DNA of 64,000 nt from the NCBI RefSeq assembly GCF_028372415.1, contig NC_092875.1, positions 189,563,522-189,627,521 on the forward strand, in the 5' to 3' direction. Below are positions 1 through 10,129 of this stretch, one piece after another; position 1 is the first letter of the stretch; every line of letters begins with the position of its first letter. The translations under genes and the position numbers were made by a program. The notes beneath the pieces are model-generated. The model was not told the DNA's origin, made no database searches, and saw nothing but the letters and a program-made list of their open reading frames with translations. Origin of the DNA: Notamacropus eugenii. Its lineage: Eukaryota > Chordata > Mammalia > Diprotodontia > Macropodidae.

Positions 1-883
1 TCTATCTACCTATCTTGGATAGACATTGTGGATAGAGAGTGAATTGAACCAATAACTAAAGGGAAGGATGGGGGTAGATTGTGTTGTTTTTGGACAGCTG
101 TTTAGTACTTTTTCTGACTCCAAGCTTTTCCCTGAAATTAAGACCCGTTTTTTAACACAAATATTCTTTTGGTGATGCCAGATGGCTACAAATCATGTAG
201 TACCCCAGTTTCTGAAAAAATAAGGTTGAGCATCATCCAAAGGGCAATGGAGAGACACATGGTAAACAGGAATAGTTTCAGCACAATACAATGGAAAACT
301 TGCACAATAGAAGTAAACATATAAAAAAGAAGTTGCATCAGAAGAGGTGGTGGGTCAGTCATTTAGCAAGAGGATGAGATTGCAGGCAAACAGTTTATAT
401 TCTCTCTTGGGTTCCCACATAATGTCAGCAGAGCTGAGGAAGGTCAGGAGCATGTTGTTTGGACCCATTGTAAAGGGTTTAGAAGAAGACACAGACAAGA
501 GCTTTATAGTTTGATAAAGCATGAATAGATCTGTACTCTTAGAGTGAGCACCTTTTTTAATGAAATGACAGATCTATCAAACTATTGAAGAATCATCGAT
601 TTAAAGCTGTTAATGGTCATTACTCATAGGGGACATCCAGGACTCAGATTATATCTGGAAAGCTGGTTGTTAAATTTTCATCACAACCATTTACTCCTTA
701 GAACTTGGCAAACACCGCAAGTCAGAACTCGATTTATTTTTTTTATTGCTGATGAACTGAACTTAGAACACTGATGAAGAAAATATTAATAAAGAAGATT
801 AAAATTAAAAGTGTACCAAGTTTATTTTTTGTGTGGGAGAGTTGGTTGTTAAACATTTGCTAGCACACCCAGGCCCTAGAGAT
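1..883. other. Unassigned AT-rich stretch
   Basis: No convincing open frame and no repeat that I can name over most of this stretch. It is ordinary AT-rich noncoding sequence and probably contains decayed repeats. Confidence 0.4.
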
Positions 884-1160
884 AATTTAGTCTAGGGGTG
901 GGAAACCTGTGGCATAGATTTGTTTTGTGAAGTCTGGATTCAGTCAAAGGGCCACACTTGAATACCTAAAGGGCCACATGTAACCTTGAGGCCACAGGTA
1001 TCCCACCCCTGATCTAGTCCAATGCTTTCATTTTATATATGAGAAAACCTAAGTCTAGAAAAGTTAACTTTCTCATGTTATCAGCTACTAAACAGCAGAA
1101 TTGAGATTTTATCCCAAGTCTGCTGTCACCATGTCCAGTTGCCCATTCTATGACATTGTC
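860..1160 (-). mobile_element. Ancient MIR/THER-type SINE, split by a hAT-like insertion
   Basis: The two flanks read as one old therian SINE in reverse: 'gccctagagataatttagtc' on the left continues on the right as 'caatgctttcatttta..atgagaaaacctaag'. The break is the foldback element at 893-1011. It is weakly preserved and the family is called from the arrangement only. Confidence 0.45.
893..1011. mobile_element. Short foldback hAT-like MITE with 8-bp TSD
   Basis: The terminal inverted repeats read taggggtggg at the left and cccacccctg at the right, and most of the element pairs with itself. It is flanked by ATTTAGTC (885-892) and ATCTAGTC (1012-1019), which match at 7 of 8 positions. An 8-bp duplication is the hAT superfamily size. 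No transposase is present. Longer relatives lie at 11693, 30186 and 43337. Confidence 0.75.
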
Positions 1161-1205
1161 TTAATGCAGTTGCTACAATTGTTACTGAGGTAAATGTTGG
1201 GTGAT

Positions 1206-1378
1206 TAAAAAAAAACAACCTTATTTAACTGTTTTCCTTAAAAGTGCATCACCCTTTATATGTATGATAGGTATCATATTTCTTGTCTTCTCAATGGGTG
1301 AGGGAGGGACTGGAGGGTAAGACAGAATGTAGAGTTGAAAATAAAAATAAAGTTTTTTAAAATTTAATTTTTTTTTTA
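1206..1378 (+). mobile_element. 3' tail of an older L1
   Basis: The segment contains 'ttcttgtcttctcaatgggt' followed by an A-rich end with aataaaaataaa. The same phrase occurs in the L1 3' UTR at about 51580. The half-L1 at 1404 landed beside this A/T-rich tail. Confidence 0.5.
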
Positions 1379-1380
1379 AG

Positions 1381-1396
1381 AAGTGCATTACCATGG
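1381..1396. repeat. Left TSD of the plus-strand half-L1
   Basis: AAGTGCATTACCATGG is repeated exactly at 4203-4218. A 16-bp duplication is typical of L1-type target-primed insertion. Confidence 0.93.
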
Positions 1397-2053
1397 GAAT
1401 TCAGGGGGGAGGAGCCAAGATGGTGGAGTAGAAAGATACGCATATACTAGCTCTGAACCCACAGCCCATGAAATAGCTGTGAAGAGGAACTCCCAACAAA
1501 TTCTGGAGCAGTGGAGGCCACAGAGCAACAGAGTGGAAGAGATTTCTATTCCAGAGATACCTGAGGAACTGACCCAAAAGGTCCTTCATGCACTGGACCC
1601 AGAGCAGAGCACAGCCCTGTCTCAGCCACGCAGCACCAAGAGGAGCAGATCTGAGCAGGCTTCAGGGACAGAATCTCCAGCAGCTGCACAGGTCCCTCCA
1701 CCCACAGGAGCAAAGATCAGTGAGAGAGTCATTTTGGCTTGCCGAGAGGGGAGCAGGGTGTCCCCATAATCCAGGCCCCCTTGGGAGGCAGCAGAGGACA
1801 GGGGCTCCCAAAGTAGGCAAGAGCTTGGATCCATTGTGGAAGGTTTCCACATAAAGCCCTTGAGGTGTGGCGGGCCTGCCCCAGCTCGAGCAGCTGAACT
1901 TAATCTCACACTGAATAGCAGCCCTGCCCTGGCCCAAAGCCCTGAGGCTGGGAAGCAGCATTTGAATCTCAGACCCCAAGCTCTGGCTGGGAGGATCTGG
2001 AGGCCAGGTGGGTATGGAAAGGACACTCAGAAGTCAAGTCACTGGCTGGGAAA

Positions 2054-3166
2054 ATGCCCAGAAAAGGGAAAAAAAATTAGACCATAGAAGGCTACTTTCT
2101 TGGTGGACAGATATCTCCTCCCATCCTTTTTGATGAAGAAGAACAAAGCTTACCATCAAGGAAAGACATAAACATCAAGGCTTCTGTATTCCAAACATTC
2201 ATAATTAATATTCAATGGGCTCAGGCCATGGAAGAGCTCAAAAAGGATTATGAAAATCAAGTTAGAGAGGTAGAGGAAAAACTGGGAAGACAAATGAGAG
2301 AGATGCAAGAAAAGCATCAAAAGCAGGTCAACACTTTGCTAAAGGAGACCCAAAAAAATGCTGAAGAAAATAACACCTTGAAAAATAGGCTAACTCAATT
2401 GGCAAAAGAGGTTCAAAAAGCCAATGAGGAGAAGAATGCTTTCAAAAGCAGAATTAGCCAAATGGAAAAGGAGGTTCAAAAGCTCACTGAAGAAAATAGT
2501 TCTTTCAAAATTAGAATGGAGCACATGGAAGCTAATGACTTTATGAGAAACCAAGAAATCACAAAACAAAACCAAGAGAATGAAAAAATGGAAGATAATG
2601 TGAAATATCTCGTTGGAAAAACAACTGACCTGGAAAATAGATCCAGGAGAGACAATTTAAAAATTAGGGAACTACCTGAAAGCCATGATCAAAAAAAGAG
2701 CCTAGACATCATCTTTCATGAAATTATCAAGGAAAACTGCCCTGATATTCTAGAACCAGAGGGCAAAATAAGTATTCAAGGAATCCACTGATCACCACCT
2801 GAAAGAGATCCAAAAAGAGAAACTCCTAGGAACATTGTGGCCAAATTCCAGAGTTTCCTGGTCAAGGAGAAAATATTGCAAGAAGCTAGAAAGAACCAAT
2901 TCAAGTATTGTGGAAATACAATCAGGATAACACAAGATCTAGCAGCTTCTACATAAAGGGATCAAAGGGCATGGAATATGATATTCCAAAAGTCAAAGGA
3001 AGTAGGACAAAGACCAAGAATCACCTACCCAGCAAAACTGAGTATAATACTTCAGGGGAAAAATTGGTCTTTCAATGAAATAGAGGACTTTCAAGCATTC
3101 TTGATGAAAAGACCAGAGCTGAAAAGAAAATTTGACTTTCAAACACAAGAATCAAGAGAAGCATGA
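2054..3166 (+). pseudogene. L1-type ORF1 protein (RNA-binding), three in-frame stops
   Basis: L1 ORF1p is a trimeric RNA chaperone that coats its own transcript. This frame of 371 codons starts at ATG 2054 (MPRKGKK) and stays in one phase throughout. A long heptad-rich, Lys/Glu-rich coiled coil runs from about residue 55 to 195. The RNA-recognition region begins at 'LENRSRRDNLKI', and the C-terminal domain has 'RITYPAKLSIILQGKNWSF' before the end at SREA. In-frame stops lie at 2078 (TAG), 2789 (TGA, where the minus-strand relative suggests an old CGA or similar codon) and 2954 (TAA). No frameshift was found. The product is therefore broken but little decayed. The open part at 2228-2791 covers the coiled coil and the start of the RNA-binding domain. 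Confidence 0.85.
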
Positions 3167-3293
3167 AAAGGTAAACAGCAAAGAGAAGTCATAAGGGACT
3201 TTACTAAAGTTGAACTGTTTACATTCCTATATGGAAAGAAAATATTTGTAACTCTTGAAACTTTTCAGTATCTGGGTAGTTGGTGGGATTACA

Positions 3294-3328
3294 TACACAC
3301 ACACACACACACACACGCACACACACAT
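3294..3328. repeat. (CA)n microsatellite inside the half-L1 3' UTR
   Basis: A short CA run interrupted by GCAC. The same position in the minus-strand half-L1 carries (TG)n at 5947-5977, so the seed belongs to the element. Confidence 0.9.
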
Positions 3329-4202
3329 ACGGAGACAGAGAGCACAGAGTGAATGGAATAGGATGGGATCATATCTTAAAAAAATGAAATTAAGCGGTGA
3401 GAGAGAAATATATTGGGAGGAGAAAGGGAGAAATGGAATGGGGAAAATTATCTCTCATAAAAGAGGCAGGCAAAAGACTTTTTAGTGGAGGGAAAAAGAG
3501 GGGAGGTGAGAGGAAAACATGAAGTTTACTCTCATAACATTCGACTGAAGGAATAAAATGAACTCTTGGTATGAAAACCTATCTTACAATACCAGAAAGT
3601 GGGGAAGAAAGGGATAAGAATGGGGGGGGGGGAAGATGATGAAAGGGAAGGCAATAGGAGGAGGGAGCAATTTGAAGTCAACACTCTTGGGGAGGGACAG
3701 AGTCAAAAGAGAGAATAGAAGCAATGGGGGGCAGGATGGGATGGAGGGAAATATAGTTAGTCTTACACAACATGACTATCATGAAAGTCATTTGCAAAAC
3801 TACACAGATATGGCCTATATTGAATTGCTTGCCTTCCCAAAGGGAATGGGCGGGGAGGGAGGGATGAAGGGAAGTTGGAACTCAAAGTTTTAGGAACAAT
3901 TGTTGAGTATTGTTCTTGCATACAACTAGGAAATAAGAAATACAGGTAATGGAGTATAGAAAGTTATCTGGCCCTACAGGACAATAGAGAAGATGGGGAC
4001 AAGGGAAAGGAGGGATGATAGAAGATAGGGCAGATTGGTGATAGGGGCAATTAGAAAGTTCGGTGTTTTGGGGTGGGAGGAGGGGACAAATGGGGAGAAA
4101 ATGTGGAACCCAAATTTTGTGAAAATGAATGTTAAAAGTTAAATAAATAATTTTTTTAAAAAATAAAAAAATTTTAAAAAATTTAAAAAAATAAAAAACA
4201 AA

Positions 4203-4218
4203 AAGTGCATTACCATGG
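4203..4218. repeat. Right TSD of the plus-strand half-L1
   Basis: Exact copy of 1381-1396, directly after the A-rich tail. Confidence 0.93.
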
Positions 4219-4970
4219 AAGAAAGTATGTTAATGAAAAATGTGCATGGGCTGGTCACTTTATTTTTTTCTAACATAAAAATGTCATGGTTATTTGAATG
4301 AGAAAGGAAGATCATTCTGGGTAGTTCTTGGTTAACTCCCTTAAACCTAGGATTGGACTATACAAAGAGAACACTTAACCACTGGTAATTTGATTTTAAA
4401 GGTGAGATAATTGACTCCTTTTCCAGAGCAGAAGGCAAGTAGGAGGATTGTCTCAATAACTTGCCAACCTAAGAAACTTGACCTGAGGCTCAGTATCATG
4501 GGGATTTTGCTCGACCCCTTGTGGAGGTCTCTGATCCTACCCAAGTCTTTTTACAACACTCTTAATGAGGAGACTCACCCTCCAGTAAGCCAGGGTGATG
4601 ACAGAGCCTATGTTTATACAGAGCTAAGCCTAGCAGATGACAGCATGGAGTGGCTGCTTCAGTTCCCTAGCCCTGGGTCCTGAGCCCTTCCCCATCCCCG
4701 TCCTGGCAGGGAAACATTCACTTGGGTTGACAGGCTGACAGCTACTGAAGGAGGAGATGACTCAGCTAGAACTCCAAAAGGCCTAAATTTTCCATACTAC
4801 AATCAGCACAGAATACCTCCTTTGAGTCGGAATGGCCCTCCTCTTCTTAGCACATTCTTCTAATTTCCTTAGAGTTTCCTTTAAAACAAAAAGAAAAAAA
4901 AACAGTTCTGATCCTCTATCTGCCTCTAAATCATTGTTAGACAGACACTGAGGTACAGTGACTTTACTAA
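4219..4970. other. Spacer between the two half-L1s, unassigned
   Basis: About 750 bp with no named repeat and no convincing gene. One open frame (4411-4683, plus) has no recognisable domain and is treated as chance. Confidence 0.4.
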
Positions 4971-4972
4971 CC

Positions 4973-4986
4973 AAGTAAGATTTTTA
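4973..4986. repeat. Left TSD of the minus-strand half-L1
   Basis: AAGTAAGATTTTTA recurs exactly at 7768-7781. Two further matching C bases upstream may belong to the element's G-rich 5' end. Confidence 0.88.
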
Positions 4987-5942
4987 TTTTTTTAACTTTT
5001 TAATTGATTTATTTGTTTTCAGTTTTCTACAATCATGTCCATATGTCTTAGATTTTCTCCCCTTCCCTTCCCCCTTCCTCCCCCAGACAGCATACAATCT
5101 TATAGGGATTCTACATATACATTCTTCTTTTCTTGTTTATTTATTTTTAGTTTTCAACATTCATTTCCACAAAATTTTGAGTTCCAAATTTTCTCCTCAT
5201 CTCTCCCCTCCCCCCACCCCATAATGCCTTGCATTCTTTTTGCCCCTTCCCTCAACATGCCCTCCTTTCTATCACACCCCTCCCTTTCCTTATCCCCATC
5301 TTCTCTCTTTTCTTGTAGGGCAAGATTGATTTCTATACCCCATTACCTGTATTTCTTATTTCCCTGTTGTATGCAAAAACAATTCTCAACATTCATTTCT
5401 AAAACTTTGAGTTCTAACTTATCTGTCTCCCCTCCCTCCCTACCCATTTCCACTGAGAAAGCAAGCAATTCAACATAGGCTATACAAGTATAGTTTTGCA
5501 AGACTTACATAATAGTTATGTTGTGTAAAACTAACTATATTTCCCTCCATCCTGTCCTGCCCCCCATTTATTCTATTCTCTCTTTTGACCTTACCCCTCC
5601 CCAAAAGTGTTTATTTCTAATTACTCCCTCCTATCATCCCCCTCACCCCACTTGTCCCCTTCTCGCCTACTTTCCTGCAGTGTAAGATAGATTTTCATAC
5701 CAAATTGAGTGAGCATGTTATTCCCTCCTTAAGCCAAATGTGAAGAGAGTAAGCTTCACTTTTTCCCTCTCACCTTTTCCTTTTACTCCTCCATTGAAAA
5801 AAGCTTTTTCTTGCCTCTTTTTTGAGAGATATTTGTCCCATTTCATTTCTCCCTTTTTCCTCCCAACATATTCCTCTCTCACCCCTTAATTTTATTTTTT
5901 TAGATATCATCCCTTCTTATTCACCTCACCTTGTGCTCTCTA

Positions 5943-5946
<4 letters not shown>

Positions 5947-5977
<31 letters not shown>
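5947..5977. repeat. (TG)n microsatellite inside the minus-strand half-L1
   Basis: Pure TG run at the position that corresponds to the CA run of the other half-L1. Confidence 0.9.
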
Positions 5978-5980
<3 letters not shown>

Positions 5981-6116
5981 CCCTCCAGCTACCCAAATAT
6001 TGAAAAACATCTCAAGAGTTACAAATATTATCTTTCCATGTAGAAAAAAAATAAAACAGCTTTAAACAGTTCAATTTTAGAAAGTCCCTTATGTCTTCTC
6101 TTTCTTGTTTACCTTT

Positions 6117-7132
6117 TCATGCTTCTCTTGATTCTAGTGTTTGAAAGTCAAATTTTCTATTCAGCTCTGATCTTTTCATCAAGAGTGTCTGAAAGTCCTC
6201 TATTTCTTAGAATGACCATTTTCCCCCTGAAGTATTACACTCAGTTTTGGTGGGTAGCTGATTCTTGGTTTTAATTCTAGTTCTTTTGACTTCTGGAATA
6301 TCATATTCCAAGCCCTTCGATCCCTTAACGTAGAAACTGCTAGATCTTGTGTTATCCTGATCCACAATGCTTCAATTGTTTCTTTCTAGCTTCTTGCAAT
6401 ATTTTCTCTTTGACCTGGGCACTCTGGAATTTGGCTACAATATTCCTAGGAGTTTCTCCTTTTGGATCTCTTTCAAGAGGTGATTAGTGGATTCTTTTAA
6501 TATTAATTTTGCCCTCTGGTTCTAGAATCTCAGGGCAGTTTTCCTTGATAATTTCATGAAAGATGATGTCTAGGCTCTTTTTTTGATCATGGCTTTCAGG
6601 TGGTCCCATAATTTTTAAATTATCTCTCCTGGATCTATTTTCCAGGTCAGTTGCTTTTCCAATGAGATATTTCACATTATCTTCTATTTTTTCATTCTTT
6701 TAGTTTTGTTTTGTAGTTTCTTGGTTTCTCATAAAGTCATTAGCTTCCAGGTGCTCCATTCTAATTTTTAAAGAACTATTTTCTTCAGTGAATTTTTGAA
6801 CCTCCTTTGCTATTTGGCTAATTCTGCTTTTTAAAGCATTCTTCTCGTTGGCTTTTTGGACCTCTTTTGCCAATTGGGTTAGCCTATTTTTCAAGGTGTT
6901 ATTTTCTTCGGCATTTTTTCTGGGTCTCCTTTAGCAAGCTGTTGACTCGCTTTTCAAGCTCTTCCATGGCCTGAGACCATTGCACATTTCTTTTGGAGGT
7001 ACTGGATGCAGAAGCCTTGACTTTTTCTGACAGTGTGGATTGTTCTTCCTCATCTGAAAGGATGGAAGAAAATACCTGTTTGCCAAGAAAGTAACATTCT
7101 ATGGTCTTATTTTTTCCTCCTTTTTTGGACAT
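6117..7132 (-). pseudogene. L1-type ORF1 protein, decayed copy
   Basis: It starts at MSKKGGKNKT (7132) and keeps an acidic-serine N-terminus, then 'QAMEELEKRVNSLLKETQKK', the coiled coil ('LKNRLTQLAKEVQKANEK'), the RNA-binding start 'LENRSRRDNLKI' and the C-terminal SREA near 6120. A frameshift near 6900 and stops near 6698 and 6484 interrupt it, with further damage in the C-terminal third. Unlike the plus-strand copy, its N-terminal 70 residues are uninterrupted, so it shows what that region looked like. Confidence 0.8.
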
Positions 7133-7767
7133 TTTCTGAGCCAGTTACTTGACTTTTGAATCCTTTGTCAAAAGGAGGATATACTCTGGGGACTTGAAAG
7201 TTCTCAGCTCTTCCAATGTGGCACAATCAAGGGAGAGGAGTATACTCCCTGGCCAGACTGGCGGTTGAGATTCAGATCAGCTGCTCAGTTGTCCCAGGGC
7301 TTTAGGCTGAGGGCTCCACAAATGGGTGCTGCTGCTGCCACCACTGCTGCTGCCCTCACCACCACTGCTGCTGCCACCTGGGGCCTGGGCTAAGGGAGAA
7401 CCCTGCTCCCTTGTCTTTGAGGTGAAAAAGCTTTCTCACTGACCTTTGAAGCTTCCTTTGGTGCTTGTGGGCTGAGGGATCCAAGAACTCCCATTGCTGC
7501 TGAGGATTCCACCCTTGAGGCCTGCTCTGGCTCTGCTCCTCCCAGTGCCATGTGGCCAAGGCTGGGCTGAGCTCCACTGTGCCATAGACCTTTCCTGTCG
7601 ACCTTCCAGGCTGCCTTGGGCTGCAAATCTCTTTCACTCTGTTGTTCTGTGGCTTCTGCTGCTCTAGAATTTGTTGAGAGTCATTTTTTATAGGTATTTT
7701 ATGGGCTGTGGGGGAAGAACTAGAGTATGTGCATCTTTCTACTCCACCATCTTGGCTCTGCTCCCCC

Positions 7768-7781
7768 AAGTAAGATTTTTA
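7768..7781. repeat. Right TSD of the minus-strand half-L1
   Basis: Exact copy of 4973-4986. Confidence 0.88.
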
Positions 7782-7871
7782 AAAGATATGTATTAATGAT
7801 GGAAGCAAGGATGAATAATGGAGGATGAATATAAAAGTATTTCTTGGTCCCCCCAAAAAAGGAAACAGGGA

Positions 7872-8402
7872 TTTTTTTTTTCTGGAGGAGGAAGGTGGTG
7901 AGGCAATCAGGGTTAAGTGACTTGCCAAAGGCCAAGCAGCTATTAAGTGTTGTCCCGGGTCTGTCCCCAGGACCTTCGAGTGAGAATCTCCCTTCGGTGG
8001 GCACCACTTCGGACATCTCCGGACCTACCCCGGGGGACACGGCGGCAGGCAATAATCAGGCAATGCGCAGGAGGTTCATAGCTTTATTGCATGGAGGAGT
8101 CCCCCGAGCAGTTCAGGGCGTTGTCTTATATAGGGAGGTTCTTCAGGGCTGCCATCCTAACCCGCCCCGAGTGCGAGGCCTACCACCCGATTGGATCCAG
8201 CCCACCCGACCAATCCCGTGGGCTCACAACTCCTCTATGGGAGCCGTGTCTCCCTCGGATTGGTGGGCTGCCACTCCCGGGGAGGCCCCTATCCGCCCAG
8301 GCGCCTAGGACCGACCCCCGTCAAAGTGTTAAGTGTCTGAAGTCCATTTGAACTCAGATCCTCCAGGGCAGGTGCTCTATTCACTCACCACCTAGCTAAC
8401 CC
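7872..8402 (-). mobile_element. Poly(A)-type marsupial SINE, split by a solo LTR
   Basis: In reverse complement it has the common marsupial SINE head (…gctaggtgg…, from 8402), the 'gttcaaat..' B-box region and 'aagtcacttaaccctgattg', ending in a poly(A) seen as T9 at about 7872. It lacks the RTE-like 3' part of MAR1 copies. The two halves (7872-7950 and 8330-8402) join perfectly once the LTR and one TSD copy are removed. Confidence 0.75.
7951..8323 (-). mobile_element. Solo LTR fossil of an endogenous retrovirus (ERV2/ERVK-like by TSD)
   Basis: A 373-bp GC- and CpG-rich block has TG…CA ends and is flanked by the exact 6-bp duplication AAGTGT (7945-7950 and 8324-8329). Six bases is the usual size for class II (ERVK-like) elements. 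Read on the minus strand it has several CCAAT/ATTGG motifs in the U3-like part, a TATATAAG box (about 8125-8132) and an AATAAA signal (8084-8089), followed by an R/U5-like end. No internal viral sequence is present, so it is a solo LTR left by recombination. It is younger than the SINE it interrupts. Confidence 0.85.
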
Positions 8403-8407
8403 CCAAA

Positions 8408-8500
8408 AAAGCATTTCTATTGCTCCTACTATGTGCTAGGCACTGTGCTAAGCACTTTATAAATACTATCTCATTTGATCCTCGACCCTGAGTAAGTAGT
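8408..8500 (-). mobile_element. MIR fragment
   Basis: The reverse-strand MIR 3' half is visible as 'tgtgctaagcactttataaa' followed by 'tctcatttgatcctc'. Confidence 0.65.
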
Positions 8501-8518
8501 GCTAGAAAGACAATGTTA

Positions 8519-8762
8519 GGAATGTCATCACTGTTGTCATTTTTCAGTTCTGTGTGATTCTTTGTGACCCTATTTGAGGTTTTCTTGGCAAAGATATTGG
8601 GGTGTTTTTTATCTTCTCCAGCTTCTTTTACAGATGAGGAAACTGAGGAAAAAAGGATTAATTGACTCACCCAGGGCCACACAGTAAGTGTCTGAGGCTA
8701 GATTTGAACTCAGGAAGATGAGTCTTCTTGACTCCAGGCAGGACTCTCTAGCCAGAGGGTTC
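8519..8762 (-). mobile_element. MAR1-like SINE
   Basis: Reverse complement of the CORE-type SINE with an RTE-like tail: 'ggttttcttggcaaagatat', then 'cagatgaggaaactgagg', then the head region near 8760. Confidence 0.85.
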
Positions 8763-8789
8763 TACTGAAATGTTAGTCAGTAAGAATGT

Positions 8790-9165
8790 CAACTTGAAAG
8801 AAGGTCTCTAGTGGAGTATTCTAAGGTTCTTCACTCAGTTCTTTACTATATAGCTTGTTTACTCATGTCTTGGATGTCACCTTATTGGATTTATAGATGA
8901 CTCCAAACTGGAAAGGATAGGTAGCACACTGGATATTCGGAATGTTGACAAGTCTCCAGATTATGACATTTGAGGATCATTTTAAGAAAATATATACCAA
9001 GTTTGGATAATCTCAATGCTGGGAGTGACACAGTAAAGATCAAGAAATTGAGAGACTGTCATATGGAAGATGGATTAGATCTTTTCTCCTTGTTTTCATA
9101 GAACAAAACTAGGAATAAGGGTTAGAGGTTTCAAAAAGGTAAACTAGGGTTGATGATATCATTGT
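8790..9165 (+). mobile_element. CR1/L3-type LINE fragment
   Basis: The order of words matches CR1 reverse transcriptase and 3' regions: 'aggtctctagtggagt', 'atgactccaaactggaaagg', then after a gap 'catatggaagatggattaga'. It is old and internally deleted. Confidence 0.55.
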
Positions 9166-9780
9166 GATTTAAACATCTTGGGCCTCAGTTTCTTTATCCA
9201 CAAACAAAAAAGTTGTGGCTTTTTGGTTCAAAAAAAATTTAGAGACTTTCAGTTCTAAAGTTATTTGATTCCTTAACCATCATAGGAGCCCCTGATGTTC
9301 ATATCAAATTATCAGAAGAAGCCTGGAAATTTGAATAAGTTTGATGACTTTCGGATTTGCTTTCTTCTATTGCCATCACATTATCTATAAGATCTCTAGG
9401 TTTGTTTTCTCATGTTGTAATGATTCCCCTGTAAATCCCATGAAATCGTGGTTCTCATTTCAGATGAATCATGTTTAGTTAAATAAGGATTAAACCTGTG
9501 CAGACATGACAGAAAAGTAAAAGAGCAGGAGAATAAATGAATGCATTGGGGTAAGAATTGATTCTACCTTTTTTTTCTTCCATTTTTTTCTACCTTTGTT
9601 TCTGAGAGAAGAAACTGGATGTCAATGAGTCAGTTTCCCAGTCTGTCTTATCTCTAACACCCTCTTTAAGAGATTAAACTATAGGGAGTGGAAAGACTTT
9701 TTAGGTCCAACAATAGACCACTGTTTGACAACACTTGCCTCCAGAAGAACTTGAGCTTCCAGAGCCTGGCTGGGGCCTGA
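9166..9780. other. Unassigned noncoding stretch
   Basis: No named repeat and no supported gene. May include further CR1-derived sequence. Confidence 0.35.
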
Positions 9781-9784
9781 AGAG

Positions 9785-9950
9785 GATCCCAGAATGCAGT
9801 GTTACAGCTAGAAGGAACAACAGAGAATCAGCAGCAATCTGTTCCCTTATTCCCTCATCATTTTACAGTTGAAGAAACAAGTTTGAGAAGTAAAGTGATT
9901 CCCACAGTTAGTTATTGGCAGAACTGGAAAGTTGCTTTTTAGAAAAATGA
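9785..9950 (-). mobile_element. MIR/THER-type SINE
   Basis: 'cattttacagttgaagaaac' sits in the standard layout that runs from a 'gctagaaggaac' start to a 'ggcagaactgg' region. Confidence 0.5.
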
Positions 9951-9952
9951 CC

Positions 9953-10020
9953 TCTGCTTCCTTTCTCTTTTCTTTCCCCCAGTGATTTACTCATAGTATG
10001 TGCTTAATAAACGCGTGTTG
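9953..10020 (+). mobile_element. L2 3' end
   Basis: 'tatgtgcttaataaacgcgt' matches the L2 terminus. Confidence 0.55.
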
Positions 10021-10069
10021 CCTGCCTGTACTTGTCCAAATGAATATATGTAGCACAGTGATAGATCTA

Positions 10070-10074
<5 letters not shown>

Positions 10075-10109
<35 letters not shown>
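10075..10109. repeat. (TG)n microsatellite
   Basis: Pure dinucleotide run of about 17 units. Confidence 0.95.
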
Positions 10110-10113
<4 letters not shown>

Positions 10114-10129
10114 TTTTCCTCTTCCCTTT

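Larger units (their letters stand above)
1404..4202 (+). mobile_element. Half-L1 (HAL1-type) retrotransposon, nearly full length
   Basis: The element starts with the G-rich L1-like 5' end 'ggaggagccaagatggtgga'. It has a 5' UTR of about 650 nt, one ORF1-type frame (2054-3166), a purine-rich 3' UTR of about 1 kb and an A-rich tail. No ORF2 (endonuclease or reverse transcriptase) lies between ORF1 and the tail, which is the structure of half-L1 elements that borrow L1 enzymes. The exact 16-bp TSD shows that both ends are original, so ORF2 was absent at insertion. The minus-strand copy at 4987-7765 has the same architecture. That argues for an established ORF1-only family over a one-off deletion. 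Confidence 0.88.
4987..7765 (-). mobile_element. Half-L1 (HAL1-type) retrotransposon, minus strand, nearly full length
   Basis: On the minus strand it begins near 7765 with an L1-like G-rich end and 'gccaagatggtggagtagaa'. A 5' UTR of about 630 nt, an ORF1 (7132 down to 6117) and a pyrimidine-rich (plus-strand view) 3' UTR of about 1.1 kb follow, ending in T-rich sequence at 4987. No ORF2 is present. The 14-bp TSD marks both ends. It has the same layout as the copy at 1404 but more differences in ORF1. Confidence 0.87.

Noticed and set aside
1383-2087. Several overlapping frames before ORF1 of the plus-strand half-L1
   Set aside because: They lie in the GC-richer 5' UTR on both strands, overlap each other and lack domains.
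8091-8351. Small plus-strand frames over the GC-rich block
   Set aside because: They lie on the antisense strand of the solo LTR and have no domain.
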